Positions 1 to 8,509 of a DNA stretch of 40,807 nucleotides are shown piece by piece. The notes beneath the pieces were generated by a model. It was given only the letters and a program-made list of their open reading frames with translations, had not been told where the DNA came from and did no database searches. The stretch lies in assembly GCA_902776685.1 (NCBI GenBank), contig CACYRB010000012.1, positions 1 to 40,807 of the forward strand. Direction: 5' to 3'. Source of the stretch: an uncultured Prevotellaceae bacterium (lineage in GTDB: Bacteria; Bacteroidota; Bacteroidia; Bacteroidales; Bacteroidaceae). The stretch's first letter is position 1, and each line of letters begins with the position of its first letter. Position numbers and translations under genes: made by a program.

Positions 1-29
1 TTTCCTTTGTTCATCTTTTTTTTTTATTT

Positions 30-527
30 TTATTTAATCTGTTTATTTTTGTCTTTTGATTTCGACTTTGCCGAGTTTCGTCGTGTCTTTCTTGCCGTAC
101 ACGAGCTGCACACGCCGTAGACATAAAGGGCAAACCCGTCTTTGCGGAAGCGTTTGTACTTTGTCTCGTCGATAGCGGTTACGATGTTTGGTGCATCGAT
201 TTCAGACACCTTTCCGCAGATGGTACATATCTGGTGGCAATGGTTTTCGTGGTTGAACCATGCCTCATACTTCGTACCGTCCAGCAATCGGTGCCTGACG
301 ACAAGACGCAATTCGAGAAACAACCGCATGGTGTTGTAGAGCGTGGCTCTGCTGACTCGGAAATTGTTTTGCTCGAGGTAGTCGCCCAGTTCTTCCAATG
401 AGAAATGCTGGTTCATGCCATATACTGCATCAAGAATGGCATAGCGTTCGGGCGTTTTCCTTCGGTTGTTGTGCTCAAGGAAATCGTCCAGAATCTGTCG
501 GACACTGGCATTAACTTTTTTCTCCAT
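30..527 (-). CDS. Fur-family transcriptional repressor
   Basis: Metal-dependent DNA-binding regulator of the Fur/Zur/PerR family, 165 aa, cytoplasmic. An N-terminal winged helix (about residues 15-85) includes the recognition helix segment VSRATLYNTM at 58-67. The dimerisation half carries a metal cluster: H93, H96, H98, then CTIC at 101-104 and CSSC at 140-143, the two CxxC pairs expected of a structural zinc site. The C-terminus is a lysine-rich tail of about 20 residues. Which metal or peroxide signal it reads cannot be told from sequence. It stands alone, facing away from the left edge, and a TAnnTTTG element lies only 14 bp before the ATG. A feoAB iron transporter is in the window 24 kb away, so iron control is possible but is inference. 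Confidence 0.9.
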   Translation of the reverse strand: MEKKVNASVRQILDDFLEHNNRRKTPERYAILDAVYGMNQHFSLEELGDYLEQNNFRVSRATLYNTMRLFLELRLVVRHRLLDGTKYEAWFNHENHCHQICTICGKVSEIDAPNIVTAIDETKYKRFRKDGFALYVYGVCSSCTARKTRRNSAKSKSKDKNKQIK

Positions 528-541
528 TTGAAAAACCGATG

Positions 542-549
542 CAAAGATA
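542..549 (-). promoter_or_regulatory. -7 element for the Fur-family gene
   Basis: On the minus strand this reads TATCTTTG, matching the Bacteroidetes -7 consensus TAnnTTTG. It lies 14 bp upstream of the ATG, implying a very short leader. I see no good -33 TTTG at the usual spacing. Confidence 0.55.
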
Positions 550-615
550 ATAAAAACACTTGGAAAACCTATGCTTTTCTTTCAAAAAAATTAGCATGTT
601 CGATTCGCATTTGCA

Positions 616-3144
616 TCAGCCGGCTGTCTCTTCCCGACTCTCATCGGCGAGCAACAGGGTGTTAGCAGCCGCATGACGTGCCCCGAGGCTGCCGTTAGCC
701 ATGACGCTCTCGGCGGCTTGCTTCAGCAACTTCCGATCGGCTTCGTCGAGTGTGCAACCGTTTCGAAGCAATCGCGACAAAACGTGGAAGCCTGCTATCT
801 GCGTCAGGTCGTCGGTCTCGGCAATCCATCGGAGGGCCAGCCGACGGGCACCGTCGATGTGTTGCAACAGGTTGAAGGCAAGCATCTCAGCCACTTCCTG
901 CGTCTTTGCCTGACTCACCCATTCGTCGGCAAGGGCATCGGTCATCTGGGCTGGCGGCATGATGAGGGTGGCCATGATGCGGCACTCGCGTATATCCTCT
1001 TGCCAAAGAAGGCGGGCAAGGTCGGCATCGTGGCCGTAGGGCTTGGCCATCTCCTTCAGACGGACGTAGGGAACACCCCAGTTGAGGTGGTAGCCGACAC
1101 CTTTCTCGCGCATGGAGTGCGAAGTGACACCATTCATCTCTAAGCGGAACGACCGCTTTATCTCGCGCAACTTCTCGGTCACATCCTTCACGTCGGACAA
1201 GAATCCGTAATCACGGCTGTAGCGCAACATTTGCTCTGTATAGCTCTCGGTGTAGTCGATTTCGATATCTGTAAGGTTTCCGTCGGCATCATACACAGGC
1301 TTCATGCGGGGATTGATGAAGCCTTTGTAGGGTGCCAGGTCGAGCTTCCGATAGCGCGCCAGTATCTCTTCGTGCAACTTCTCATCGACGCGCACGCCGT
1401 AGTTCTCGACCAACAGGCGGGCAGCCTCAAAGTCGCCTTCACTCTTGATGCGCTGAACTTCGGCCAACAGACGGGCAAAGAGGTCGCGCAGACGGGCATA
1501 GTCGTTGACCTCGACATAGGTCTTTCCGTCTTTTTTCGCCAAGACGACGGCTCCGTCGGCGTGTTCGTACACCCAATGGGCGATGAGTGCACGGTTGCGC
1601 ATGTGGGCTTCCTCAATCTGGTGGCCGGGCTTGATGCGCACGAGCTGCGTCAGGAGGCCGTTCATCAGATAGGTGTAGTATTGCGAGCGGTGGGCCTCGA
1701 TGTTGGGCAGAAGACCGAGCTCTACCAGTTTTTCGTCGCCTATATAATATAATCCGAAGAGGTCGGCGCGAGCCTCCTCAATGGTATTGCCATAGGCCTT
1801 GAGCGCATCGGGGTCGGTGTCGGCAAGCAGTTGGCCGCTCCCATGACCGAGACACTCGTGAAGGTCGGTATGCAAGTCGTCGCAAAGGTCGCCATATCGG
1901 TCAATAAGGTCGAGTGTCTCATGGTCGACGACAAACTCTTCCTTGAATCCGTTACCGTGCGCGGCTTTGTTGTAGGCATCGGTCAGATTACCGATGGTAA
2001 CACTCTTCGAGCCATAGCGGGCACGAATCCAATCGGCATTGGGCAGGTTGATACCGATGGCTGTCGAAGGATACTCATCGCCGCCGAGCATAGCTGCGCA
2101 AACCACATTGGCGGTGACTCCCTTCACGGTTTTCTTCTTGAACCGGTCATCGACGGGCGAATGGTCTTCAAACCACTGGGCATTGTCGCTGATGGTCCGC
2201 GTGCGGCGCGTAGCTTCCAAGTCTTTATACTCGACGATTCCTTCCCACGAGCCTTTCAACCCCAGCGGGTCGCCATAGACCTCGATGAATCCGTTGATGA
2301 AATCAATCTGCCCCTGCTGTTCTTTCAGCCATTCTATGGAATATTCATCAGACAGTCGCAAATCGCCTGAATGATAATAGTTTACAAGCAAGTCAATGAT
2401 ACGTTCTTGCTGTTCGTTTTCAGCACACTCGCGTGCCTTTTCCAACCAATAAATGATGCGCTTGATGGCACGTCCGTAAAGTCCGTCGGAAGTCCATTTT
2501 TCCTCCACAAGTTCGCCGTCGCGCTTCACCAAGCGTGAGTTCAGTCCGTAGGAAGGCGGTGTGTCGTCGGCAGCATTTTTCATGTTGCCGTAATACGCTT
2601 CAACCTCGTCTTGTGTGACTCCCTCGTAGAAGTTGCACGCCGACGTCAGCACAAGGTCTTCGCCGTCGGCCTTGTTCACACGCTTTGGCAACACCTCGGG
2701 ATTGAAAATCACATCGCGCAACTCATCGGTCAGCGTCAGCCTTACCGATGCAAAAGCCTCACGCAGGAAAGCCTCGCTGAACTCCGGAAGAAACTTTTCA
2801 CATCCATAATGATGATAGATGCCGTTGGAAAACCAGACACGCTTCAAATAGACCTCCATAGCCTGGAAATCGCGGCAGGCACGGTCGCCCTGATAATGCA
2901 GGTAGACGGTTTCGAGCGCCTTCCTGATCTGCAGGTTATACTTGCCAAACTGGTCGGTCGTAATGTCGCGCCCGCAAAGCACGGCCTCCGACAGGTAATA
3001 GACATACTCCTTCTGTCTCAACGTCAATTTCTCAAAACCGTTGAGCCGGTATCTGAGCATCTGCACGTCGGCAAAACGCTCATCTGAATAAATAAAACTA
3101 TCGTTCATCACTCGTAAATCATACGTTTGTTTTACACAAAACAT
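616..3144 (-). CDS. dipeptidyl peptidase III (M49 metallopeptidase)
   Basis: Zinc metallopeptidase that removes dipeptides from the N-terminus of oligopeptides. The M49 signature HECLGH (HExxGH) lies near residues 429-434, and the third zinc ligand motif EEARAD is near 455-460, about 21 residues downstream, as in family M49. At 842 aa it is longer than the roughly 675-700 aa usual for the peptidase core. The extra length lies after the catalytic core, in a helical-looking C-terminal region with residues such as LARLLWQEDIRE and LLQHIDGARRLALRW. No signal peptide is obvious, so a cytoplasmic location is likely. The start is either Met1 or Met13 (3108). Homologues in Bacteroides are sometimes mislabelled dihydrofolate reductase; nothing here supports that. 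It is transcribed away from rplU. Confidence 0.88.
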   Translation of the reverse strand: MFCVKQTYDLRVMNDSFIYSDERFADVQMLRYRLNGFEKLTLRQKEYVYYLSEAVLCGRDITTDQFGKYNLQIRKALETVYLHYQGDRACRDFQAMEVYLKRVWFSNGIYHHYGCEKFLPEFSEAFLREAFASVRLTLTDELRDVIFNPEVLPKRVNKADGEDLVLTSACNFYEGVTQDEVEAYYGNMKNAADDTPPSYGLNSRLVKRDGELVEEKWTSDGLYGRAIKRIIYWLEKARECAENEQQERIIDLLVNYYHSGDLRLSDEYSIEWLKEQQGQIDFINGFIEVYGDPLGLKGSWEGIVEYKDLEATRRTRTISDNAQWFEDHSPVDDRFKKKTVKGVTANVVCAAMLGGDEYPSTAIGINLPNADWIRARYGSKSVTIGNLTDAYNKAAHGNGFKEEFVVDHETLDLIDRYGDLCDDLHTDLHECLGHGSGQLLADTDPDALKAYGNTIEEARADLFGLYYIGDEKLVELGLLPNIEAHRSQYYTYLMNGLLTQLVRIKPGHQIEEAHMRNRALIAHWVYEHADGAVVLAKKDGKTYVEVNDYARLRDLFARLLAEVQRIKSEGDFEAARLLVENYGVRVDEKLHEEILARYRKLDLAPYKGFINPRMKPVYDADGNLTDIEIDYTESYTEQMLRYSRDYGFLSDVKDVTEKLREIKRSFRLEMNGVTSHSMREKGVGYHLNWGVPYVRLKEMAKPYGHDADLARLLWQEDIRECRIMATLIMPPAQMTDALADEWVSQAKTQEVAEMLAFNLLQHIDGARRLALRWIAETDDLTQIAGFHVLSRLLRNGCTLDEADRKLLKQAAESVMANGSLGARHAAANTLLLADESREETAG

Positions 3145-3178
3145 ACCTTTATTTTAGAAAAAAGATACATTTTCGGTG

Positions 3179-3186
3179 CAAAAATA
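3179..3186 (-). promoter_or_regulatory. -7 element for the M49 peptidase gene
   Basis: Minus strand reads TATTTTTG (TAnnTTTG). It lies about 34 bp before the first ATG of the peptidase gene. A matching -33 is not clear. It sits back to back with the rplU promoter at 3196-3227. Confidence 0.45.
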
Positions 3187-3195
3187 CAAAAAAAA

Positions 3196-3227
3196 TTTGA
3201 ATGTTTCACTAATTTTTCGTACCTTTG
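3196..3227 (+). promoter_or_regulatory. promoter of rplU-rpmA
   Basis: TTTG at 3196-3199 and TACCTTTG at 3220-3227, separated by 20 bp, an exact fit to the Bacteroidetes housekeeping consensus. Predicted transcription starts near 3233, leaving an ~80-nt leader before rplU. That leader is richer in G+C than the promoter and could hold a ribosomal-protein autoregulatory structure, but I see no strong hairpin in it. Confidence 0.8.
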
Positions 3228-3312
3228 CGCCCGATTTTGACTCCGATGGGGCTCAAACAAGCATGGGCACGACGTTCATCGCCTCGCGGAAACCGTTTAA
3301 TTTATAAGATTA

Positions 3313-3630
3313 ATGTACGCAATTGTAGAAATTAACGGTCAGCAGTTCAAGGTTGAGCAAGGAAAGAAACTCTTTGTGAATCGCATCAAAGATGCTGAAG
3401 AAGGCCAGGCTGTTGAATTTGACAAAGTGCTGCTCGTAGACAACGAGGGTGCAGTCACAGTGGGAGCACCAACCATTGAAGGTGCAAAAGTAGTAGTAGA
3501 AGTGTTGAACCCGCTCGTAAAGGGCGAGAAGGTGATTGTCTTCAAGAAGAAGCGCCGCAAGGGCTATCGCAAAAAGAACGGCCATCGCCAGCAGTACACA
3601 CAAGTTGAAGTTAAACAAGTAATCGCGTAA
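3313..3630 (+). CDS. rplU: 50S ribosomal protein L21
   Basis: Large-subunit ribosomal protein L21, 105 aa, the usual length. The N-terminus [19 protein letters not shown] and the basic segment [16 protein letters not shown] near residues 78-93 are diagnostic; the basic stretch contacts 23S rRNA. It is the first gene of a two-gene unit with rpmA, 20 bp apart, behind a consensus promoter. The pairing rplU-rpmA is conserved across bacteria. Confidence 0.98.
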   Translation: MYAIVEINGQQFKVEQGKKLFVNRIKDAEEGQAVEFDKVLLVDNEGAVTVGAPTIEGAKVVVEVLNPLVKGEKVIVFKKKRRKGYRKKNGHRQQYTQVEVKQVIA

Positions 3631-3650
3631 AACGCAAGGAGGACACAATT

Positions 3651-3914
3651 ATGGCACATAAAAAAGGTGTAGGTAGTTCTAAGAACGGACGCGAATCAGC
3701 TTCGCAGAGATTAGGCATTAAGATTTTCGGTGGTCAGCGTTGCATCGCCGGCAACATCATCGTTCGCCAGCGCGGCTCAAAGCACAACGCAGGTGCAAAC
3801 GTTGCCATGGGTAAAGACGATACGCTCTATGCACTCGTCGATGGAACGGTTCAGTTCCGCAAGACACGCTACGACAAGAGCATCGTCTCGGTAATTCCCG
3901 AAGCCGAAGCCTAA
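3651..3914 (+). CDS. rpmA: 50S ribosomal protein L27
   Basis: Large-subunit protein L27, 87 aa. It starts directly with [16 protein letters not shown], so it has the mature-type N-terminus that reaches the peptidyl transferase centre, without the cleaved leader seen in Firmicutes. A GGAGG-like ribosome binding site (aaggaggac) lies just before the ATG, unusually strong for this phylum, where Shine-Dalgarno sites are rare. Second gene of the rplU unit, followed by a clear terminator hairpin. Confidence 0.98.
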   Translation: MAHKKGVGSSKNGRESASQRLGIKIFGGQRCIAGNIIVRQRGSKHNAGANVAMGKDDTLYALVDGTVQFRKTRYDKSIVSVIPEAEA

Positions 3915-3950
3915 CATTTAAGTTAACAACTTATTCCAAACAAACAACAG

Positions 3951-3981
3951 CATCCCGAGGCCTCCACGAGGTTTCGGGATG
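3951..3981 (+). terminator. terminator after rpmA
   Basis: Stem CATCCCGA/TCGGGATG with an inner CCTC/GAGG pair around the loop CAC, followed by TTTGCTTTC. It lies 37 bp after the rpmA stop. Confidence 0.75.
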
Positions 3982-4071
3982 TTTGCTTTCACAAGAGACA
4001 CCCTTTCCGACTTAAATTCAGGTAAAAATTCCAGCCAAGGAGCCCTCTTTCGGCAAAAATTCCCGTGAGAA

Positions 4072-4103
4072 TTTCACTCAATAGATTTTTTTTCGTAATT
4101 TTG
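4072..4103 (+). promoter_or_regulatory. promoter of serS
   Basis: TTTC at 4072-4075, 20-bp spacer, TAATTTTG at 4096-4103. One mismatch in the -33 box. The serS ATG is 41 bp downstream. Confidence 0.65.
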
Positions 4104-4143
4104 CAAAACATATCATTTACAAGCAAAACAAAGCCAAACAATT

Positions 4144-5466
4144 ATGCTTACACTTAAACTCATCACAGAAGATACCGAGCGCGTGATTCGCGGATTGGAG
4201 AAGAAACATTTCGAAGGCGCACGCGAAGCCATCGAACAGGTGATTGCCACCGACCACAAGCGTCGTGAAGCCCAGCAACAACTTGATGCCACCAAGCAGC
4301 AAGCCAAGCAGATGGCGGCACAGATAGGCCAGCTCATGAAACAGGGCAAGCGCGAAGAAGCCGAGCAAATCAAACAGCAGGTGGCCGCCTTCAAGCAGAA
4401 GGACAAAGAGCTTCAAGAGCAGATGGACTCTGCACAAGAAGAGGTGAACACACTGCTCTGCCAGATTCCCAACATACCCTACGATGAGGTTCCCGAAGGC
4501 AAGACCGCCGAAAGCAACCGCGTGGTGAAGAGCAACCTCAAAGAGTGTACGGCCGACGACACCGTGGGTAACTGGACGGTCAACCCCACACTGGGCATTG
4601 ACAATCCCCTCCCCCACTGGGACCTGGCCAAGAAATACAACCTCATCGACTTCGACCTCGGCGTGAAAATCACCGGAGCCGGCTTCCCTGTCTACATCGG
4701 AAAGGGAGCTCAGCTGCAACGCGCCCTCATCAACTTCTTCCTCGATGAAGCCCGCCGTGCCGGATACACCGAAATCATGCCGCCCACCGTGGTCAACGCC
4801 GCCTCGGGCTACGGCACCGGTCAGCTGCCCGACAAGGAAGGCCAGATGTACCATTGCGAAGTCGACGACCTCTATCTCATCCCCACTGCCGAAGTGCCCG
4901 TGACCAACATCTACCGCGACGTGATTATCGACGAGCGCGACCTGCCCTTGAAGAACTGCGCCTACACCCAGTGCTTCCGTCGCGAGGCTGGCAGCTACGG
5001 CAAAGACGTGCGCGGTCTGAACCGTCTGCACGAGTTCTCGAAAATCGAGATTGTGCGCATCGACACACCGCAACACTCGCGCGAAAGCCACCGCGAGATG
5101 CTCGAACACGTGGAAGGCCTGCTCAAGAAACTCGAACTGCCCTACCGCATTCTCCTGCTTTGCGGCGGCGACCAGAGCTTCACCTCGGCCATCTGTTACG
5201 ACTTTGAGGTCTATTCCGAGGCACAAGGTCGTTGGCTCGAAGTGTCTTCCGTCAGCAACTTCGACACCTATCAGGCCAACCGTCTGAAATGTCGCTACCG
5301 TCACGCCGACGACAAGAAGATTGAACTCTGCCACACGCTCAACGGCTCGGCGCTCGCCCTGCCACGCATCCTTGCCGCCATCTTGGAGAACAATCAGACC
5401 CCCGAAGGCATTCGCATCCCACGCGCCCTCGTGCCCTATTGCGGATTTGAGATGATTGAAGAGTAA
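4144..5466 (+). CDS. serS: seryl-tRNA synthetase
   Basis: Class II aminoacyl-tRNA synthetase charging tRNA-Ser, 440 aa, cytoplasmic. Residues about 30-100 form the long charged antiparallel coiled coil that holds the tRNA (rich in Q, K, E, A). The catalytic domain follows: motif 2 is seen as CFRREAGSYGKDVRGLNRLHEF, here quoted only in part, FRREAGSYGKD, and motif 3 as NGSALALPR near residue 400. TAEVP near residue 250 is also typical of the serine site. Slightly longer than the E. coli enzyme. It has its own promoter and is followed 71 bp later by the flavin reductase-like gene. Confidence 0.97.
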   Translation: MLTLKLITEDTERVIRGLEKKHFEGAREAIEQVIATDHKRREAQQQLDATKQQAKQMAAQIGQLMKQGKREEAEQIKQQVAAFKQKDKELQEQMDSAQEEVNTLLCQIPNIPYDEVPEGKTAESNRVVKSNLKECTADDTVGNWTVNPTLGIDNPLPHWDLAKKYNLIDFDLGVKITGAGFPVYIGKGAQLQRALINFFLDEARRAGYTEIMPPTVVNAASGYGTGQLPDKEGQMYHCEVDDLYLIPTAEVPVTNIYRDVIIDERDLPLKNCAYTQCFRREAGSYGKDVRGLNRLHEFSKIEIVRIDTPQHSRESHREMLEHVEGLLKKLELPYRILLLCGGDQSFTSAICYDFEVYSEAQGRWLEVSSVSNFDTYQANRLKCRYRHADDKKIELCHTLNGSALALPRILAAILENNQTPEGIRIPRALVPYCGFEMIEE

Positions 5467-5537
5467 CTGGAGTTAGCGAGAGTTAGCTGAGTGGGAAACA
5501 CCGGAAGATTAATCAAAACAACAACGGAAAAGAAAAA

Positions 5538-6110
5538 ATGAGAAAGACTTTTGACCCCAAGAAGACGGTCGTCACACCATTGCCCGTGCTCATCATCGGA
5601 ACCTATGACGCCGACGGCACCCCTAACGCCATGAATGTGGCTTGGGGCGGACAATGTAGTGACCACCACGTGGCCATCAACATCGGACACGTGCGCAAGA
5701 CGCGCGACAACATCGAACTGAAAAAAGCCTTCACCGTCAGCTTTGCCACGCGCGACACCGTTGTGGCTGCCGACTATGTTGGCATTGTGAGCGGACTGAA
5801 GGAGCCTCGTCTCATCGAGAAGGCCGGCTGGCACGCCGTGAAGGGCGAGCTTACCGACGCACCTTTGTTCGAAGAGTTGCCCCTTGCCTTGGAGTGTCGG
5901 CTCGTTCGCGAAGAAGAGACACCCGAGGGCGAGATACGCATTGTGGGCGAAGTGGTCAGCATGAGTGCCGACGAGAGCATCCTCGACGAGAAAGGCCGCG
6001 TGGACCTCGGCAAGCTGCAACCCATCATGTTCGACTCTGCCGCCCTCGCCTATCGCGTTGTGGGCGAAAAGGTGGGCAATGCCTTCCGCGACGGGACAAA
6101 GCTGAAATAA
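5538..6110 (+). CDS. flavin reductase-like FMN-binding protein (flavoredoxin type)
   Basis: A 190-aa protein of the flavin reductase-like split-barrel family. The pattern TPLPVLIIGTYDADGTPNAMN at the start (quoted here as PVLIIGTYDADGTPNAMN) and FTVSFATRDTV near residues 65-75 match the FMN-binding barrel of flavoredoxins. Family members bind FMN and pass electrons; the physiological partner is not visible here. No signal peptide. It follows serS on the same strand and may be co-transcribed, with a strong bidirectional hairpin after its stop. Confidence 0.85.
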   Translation: MRKTFDPKKTVVTPLPVLIIGTYDADGTPNAMNVAWGGQCSDHHVAINIGHVRKTRDNIELKKAFTVSFATRDTVVAADYVGIVSGLKEPRLIEKAGWHAVKGELTDAPLFEELPLALECRLVREEETPEGEIRIVGEVVSMSADESILDEKGRVDLGKLQPIMFDSAALAYRVVGEKVGNAFRDGTKLK

Positions 6111-6134
6111 AGCATCATTAAACGCTCCAAAAAC

Positions 6135-6182
6135 AAGCTGGCGCATCGAGAGGACTTAATCCCTTCTCAATGCGCCAGCTTT
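6135..6182. terminator. hairpin terminator between the flavin reductase gene and panD
   Basis: AAGCTGGCGCAT pairs with ATGCGCCAGCTT, with extra GAGA/TCTC pairing inside, followed by TTTATTATG on the plus strand and preceded by an A-run for the minus strand. It fits a shared terminator for the two convergent genes. Confidence 0.75.
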
Positions 6183-6261
6183 ATTATGAACTATGAGCTA
6201 TGGACTATGAACTGACTCAATGCGCCAGCCTTATTATGCATTATGAATTATGCATTATGCA
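6166..6261. repeat. duplicated terminator arm with two four-unit heptad arrays
   Basis: The right arm of the preceding hairpin plus TTATTATG (6166-6188) recurs at 6216-6238 with one mismatch, 50 bp away. Between them are four tandem 7-bp units at 6186-6213 (ATGAACT, ATGAGCT, ATGGACT, ATGAACT). After the second copy are four more at 6233-6260 (ATTATGC, ATTATGA, ATTATGC, ATTATGC), ending at the panD stop codon. Confidence 0.8.
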
Positions 6262-6606
6262 TTAAATAAGTTTGTTGTCTTTGGGAAAGATGATGGTGGG
6301 TTTGAAGGTCTTGGCTTCTTCGAAATCCATCAGTGCATAAGAGATGATGATGATGGTGTCGCCTGGTAACACCTTACGCGCGGCACCTCCGTTGAGACAG
6401 ATGGTGCCCGAACCGCGCTCACCCTTTATTATATAGGTTTCGAAGCGTTCGCCATTGTTGTTGTCAACAATACTCACCTTCTCGCCTGCAATCATGTTGG
6501 CCGCGTCCATCAGGTCTTCGTCGATGGTGATGCTGCCGATGTAGTCGAGGTTGGCATCGGTCACCTTCACGCGGTGAATCTTCGATTTCAGTATTTCTAT
6601 CATCAT
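6262..6606 (-). CDS. panD: aspartate 1-decarboxylase proenzyme
   Basis: Pyruvoyl enzyme making beta-alanine from aspartate for pantothenate and coenzyme A. 114 aa; the self-cleavage site Gly24-Ser25 sits in YIGSITID, at the same distance from the conserved HRVKV as in E. coli PanD. The motif [19 protein letters not shown] (72-90) is the usual C-terminal core. Two adjacent ATGs make the start ambiguous by one codon. It lies 13 bp downstream of panC, so the two are one operon; the beta-alanine produced is the substrate of PanC. Confidence 0.96.
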   Translation of the reverse strand: MMIEILKSKIHRVKVTDANLDYIGSITIDEDLMDAANMIAGEKVSIVDNNNGERFETYIIKGERGSGTICLNGGAARKVLPGDTIIIISYALMDFEEAKTFKPTIIFPKDNKLI

Positions 6607-6619
6607 AATCTTTTAATTG

Positions 6620-7477
6620 TTATTTCTTATATCCGATGTGGTCGATGAGTCGGATGGGTGTTGCCCCGCAATAGACGGTGATACATCCGACAATATAAGG
6701 CGAATCGTCCCAGTCGGTCACTTCCTGCAACGTGTTTCCGTCAACAATTGAGAAGTATTCCACCTCCAGCCCGTCGACGCCGTTGATGGTCTCCACCACG
6801 TGGTCGTGGGTCTCGGCCACGCTATGCTTCTTGGCATAGGTCACGCTGGCCTTGAGTGCTTTGTAGATGGCCGGGGCGATGGCACGCTCGTCGGGCGTGA
6901 GCAGCGTGTTTCGCGAGCTCATGGCCAATCCGTCTTTCTCGCGCACGATGGCACACTCCACAATCTCGATGTCGGCACCCATATACTTCACCAACTGCTT
7001 CACGACGGCAATCTGCTGCCAGTCTTTCTCGCCGAAGTAGGCACGAGTGGGCTTGACGATATAGAACAACCGGCTCACCACCTGACACACGCCGTTGAAG
7101 TGTCCGGGACGCTTGGCACCCTCCATGACGGTCGAGACGGGCGGAAACTCGAACTGGCGCGTGTCGGGAACGGGGTAAATCTCTTCCACCGAGGGCGCCA
7201 GCACGAAGTCGGCCCCCATCTTCTCCACCAGCGCACAATCGGCATCGAGCGTGCGCGGGTAGCGGTCAAGGTCGCCCTTGTCGTTAAACTGAGTGGGGTT
7301 CAGGAAGACCGAGACCACCGTCACGTCGTTCTCCTTCACGCTGCGCTCCACCAGCGAGGCATGTCCTGCATGCAGGGCACCCATCGTGGGCACGAGCCCT
7401 ATCGACTTTCCCGCCTTGCGCAAGTCGAACAATTCGTTCTGCAATTCTGCAATCTTACTGATAACTTTCATTTGCAT
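6620..7477 (-). CDS. panC: pantothenate synthetase
   Basis: ATP-dependent ligase joining pantoate and beta-alanine. About 285 aa. The nucleotide-binding HxGH motif is in [15 protein letters not shown] (residues 29-43), and [19 protein letters not shown] follows near 58-76; the KMSKS-like region is at AMSSRN near 187. The likely start is Met1 or Met3 (7471). First gene of panC-panD and divergent from the starch-synthase-domain gene; panB is not in the window. On the minus strand TTATTTTG lies near 7495-7502, a near match to the -7 consensus. Confidence 0.96.
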   Translation of the reverse strand: MQMKVISKIAELQNELFDLRKAGKSIGLVPTMGALHAGHASLVERSVKENDVTVVSVFLNPTQFNDKGDLDRYPRTLDADCALVEKMGADFVLAPSVEEIYPVPDTRQFEFPPVSTVMEGAKRPGHFNGVCQVVSRLFYIVKPTRAYFGEKDWQQIAVVKQLVKYMGADIEIVECAIVREKDGLAMSSRNTLLTPDERAIAPAIYKALKASVTYAKKHSVAETHDHVVETINGVDGLEVEYFSIVDGNTLQEVTDWDDSPYIVGCITVYCGATPIRLIDHIGYKK

Positions 7478-7607
7478 TTCAATTTTTCGCGGTGCAAAAT
7501 AACTACTTTTTTCTTAAATAAGAAAGAATAAGTTTTAAAAAATGCCATTTTTTATCAATATTTTGCGGTTTTCAACGACTAATTCATTAAATATGAAGAA
7601 TTTTTCG

Positions 7608-7615
7608 TACCTTTG
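7608..7615 (+). promoter_or_regulatory. -7 element for the starch-synthase-domain gene
   Basis: TACCTTTG, a full match to TAnnTTTG, 23 bp before the ATG. The -33 region at about 20 bp upstream reads TTCA, a weak match. Confidence 0.6.
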
Positions 7616-7638
7616 CAAGAAATTACATCAATACGGAC

Positions 7639-8439
7639 ATGGATAAGAAGATATTATTCATCAATCAGGAAATTGCACCCTACGTACCCGAAACCGAGCT
7701 CTCGCTGATGGGCCGCGACCTGCCGAGCAAGATTCAAGAAGGCGGTTGCGAGATACGCACGTTCATGCCCAAATGGGGCAACATCAACGAGCGCCGCGGA
7801 CAGTTGCACGAGGTCATTCGTCTTTCGGGCATCAACCTCATCATCAACGAAACCGACCACCCGCTCATCGTCAAGGTGGCCACCATACCTCAGGCACGTC
7901 TTCAGGTCTACTTCATCGACAACGAAGACTACTTCCACAAGCGCCACATGACCGAAGACGAGGCCGGCATGGAATATGCCGACAACGGCGAGCGAGCCAT
8001 CTTCTTTGCCCGCGGCGTGCTCGAGACGGTGAAGAAACAACGCTGGGCTCCCGACATCATCCATTGCCAAGGCTGGATGTCGGCCGTCGTCCCCCTCTAC
8101 ATCAAGACCGCCTACAGCGAAGAGCCCTGCTTTGCCAACAGCAAGGTCGTCACCTCGCTCTTCACCAACGAGCTCAAGCAGACCCTCGGCGAGAACTTCA
8201 AGCACTCCGTGTCCTACCGCGACACCACCGAAGAACTGCTGAAACCCTATAAGAAGAACTTCGACTTCATGGACCTCGGCAAGCTTGCCATCGACTATAG
8301 CGACGGCATCGTCGAAGCCGCCCCCGAAATCAACGAGCAGCTTCTCAAGCACGCCACCAAGAAGAAGAAACCCCTGTTGCGCTACCCCGGCGAAGACTTC
8401 GCCCAGGCCTACACCGACTTCTACGAATCGCTCTTTTAA
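7639..8439 (+). CDS. stand-alone starch synthase N-terminal domain protein (GT5)
   Basis: 266 aa, resembling only the N-terminal Rossmann half of GT5 glycogen/starch synthases. Seen are an opening ILFINQEIAPYVPETELSLM, DNEDYFHKR (IDNEDYF, typical of GlgA), YADNGERAIFFARGVLE and PDIIHCQGWMSAVVPLYIK (PDxxHxxxW of GlgA). The C-terminal GT half with the nucleotide-sugar site is absent and the frame closes cleanly before the next gene, so this is a short protein and not a frameshift. GlgA's ADP-binding KxGG loop near the N-terminus is not evident (the protein has MGRDLPSKIQEGG instead). Enzymatic glycogen synthesis is therefore doubtful. It is 70 bp upstream of the DUF4270 lipoprotein gene, an arrangement I recall as common in Bacteroidales. 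Confidence 0.8.
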   Translation: MDKKILFINQEIAPYVPETELSLMGRDLPSKIQEGGCEIRTFMPKWGNINERRGQLHEVIRLSGINLIINETDHPLIVKVATIPQARLQVYFIDNEDYFHKRHMTEDEAGMEYADNGERAIFFARGVLETVKKQRWAPDIIHCQGWMSAVVPLYIKTAYSEEPCFANSKVVTSLFTNELKQTLGENFKHSVSYRDTTEELLKPYKKNFDFMDLGKLAIDYSDGIVEAAPEINEQLLKHATKKKKPLLRYPGEDFAQAYTDFYESLF

Positions 8440-8509
8440 GTAAACCAGGAGTCAAACGGGCGTCCAGTCCGTGAAATAAACATAAACAACCGACCATAGA
8501 TATATAGAT

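Noticed and set aside
3234-3312. Riboswitch or L21 autoregulatory leader before rplU
   Set aside because: Only short CGATG/CATCG pairing is visible; not enough to call a structure.
4117-5334. Minus-strand frame opposite serS
   Set aside because: Shadow of serS; no recognisable domain and the plus strand is a complete synthetase.
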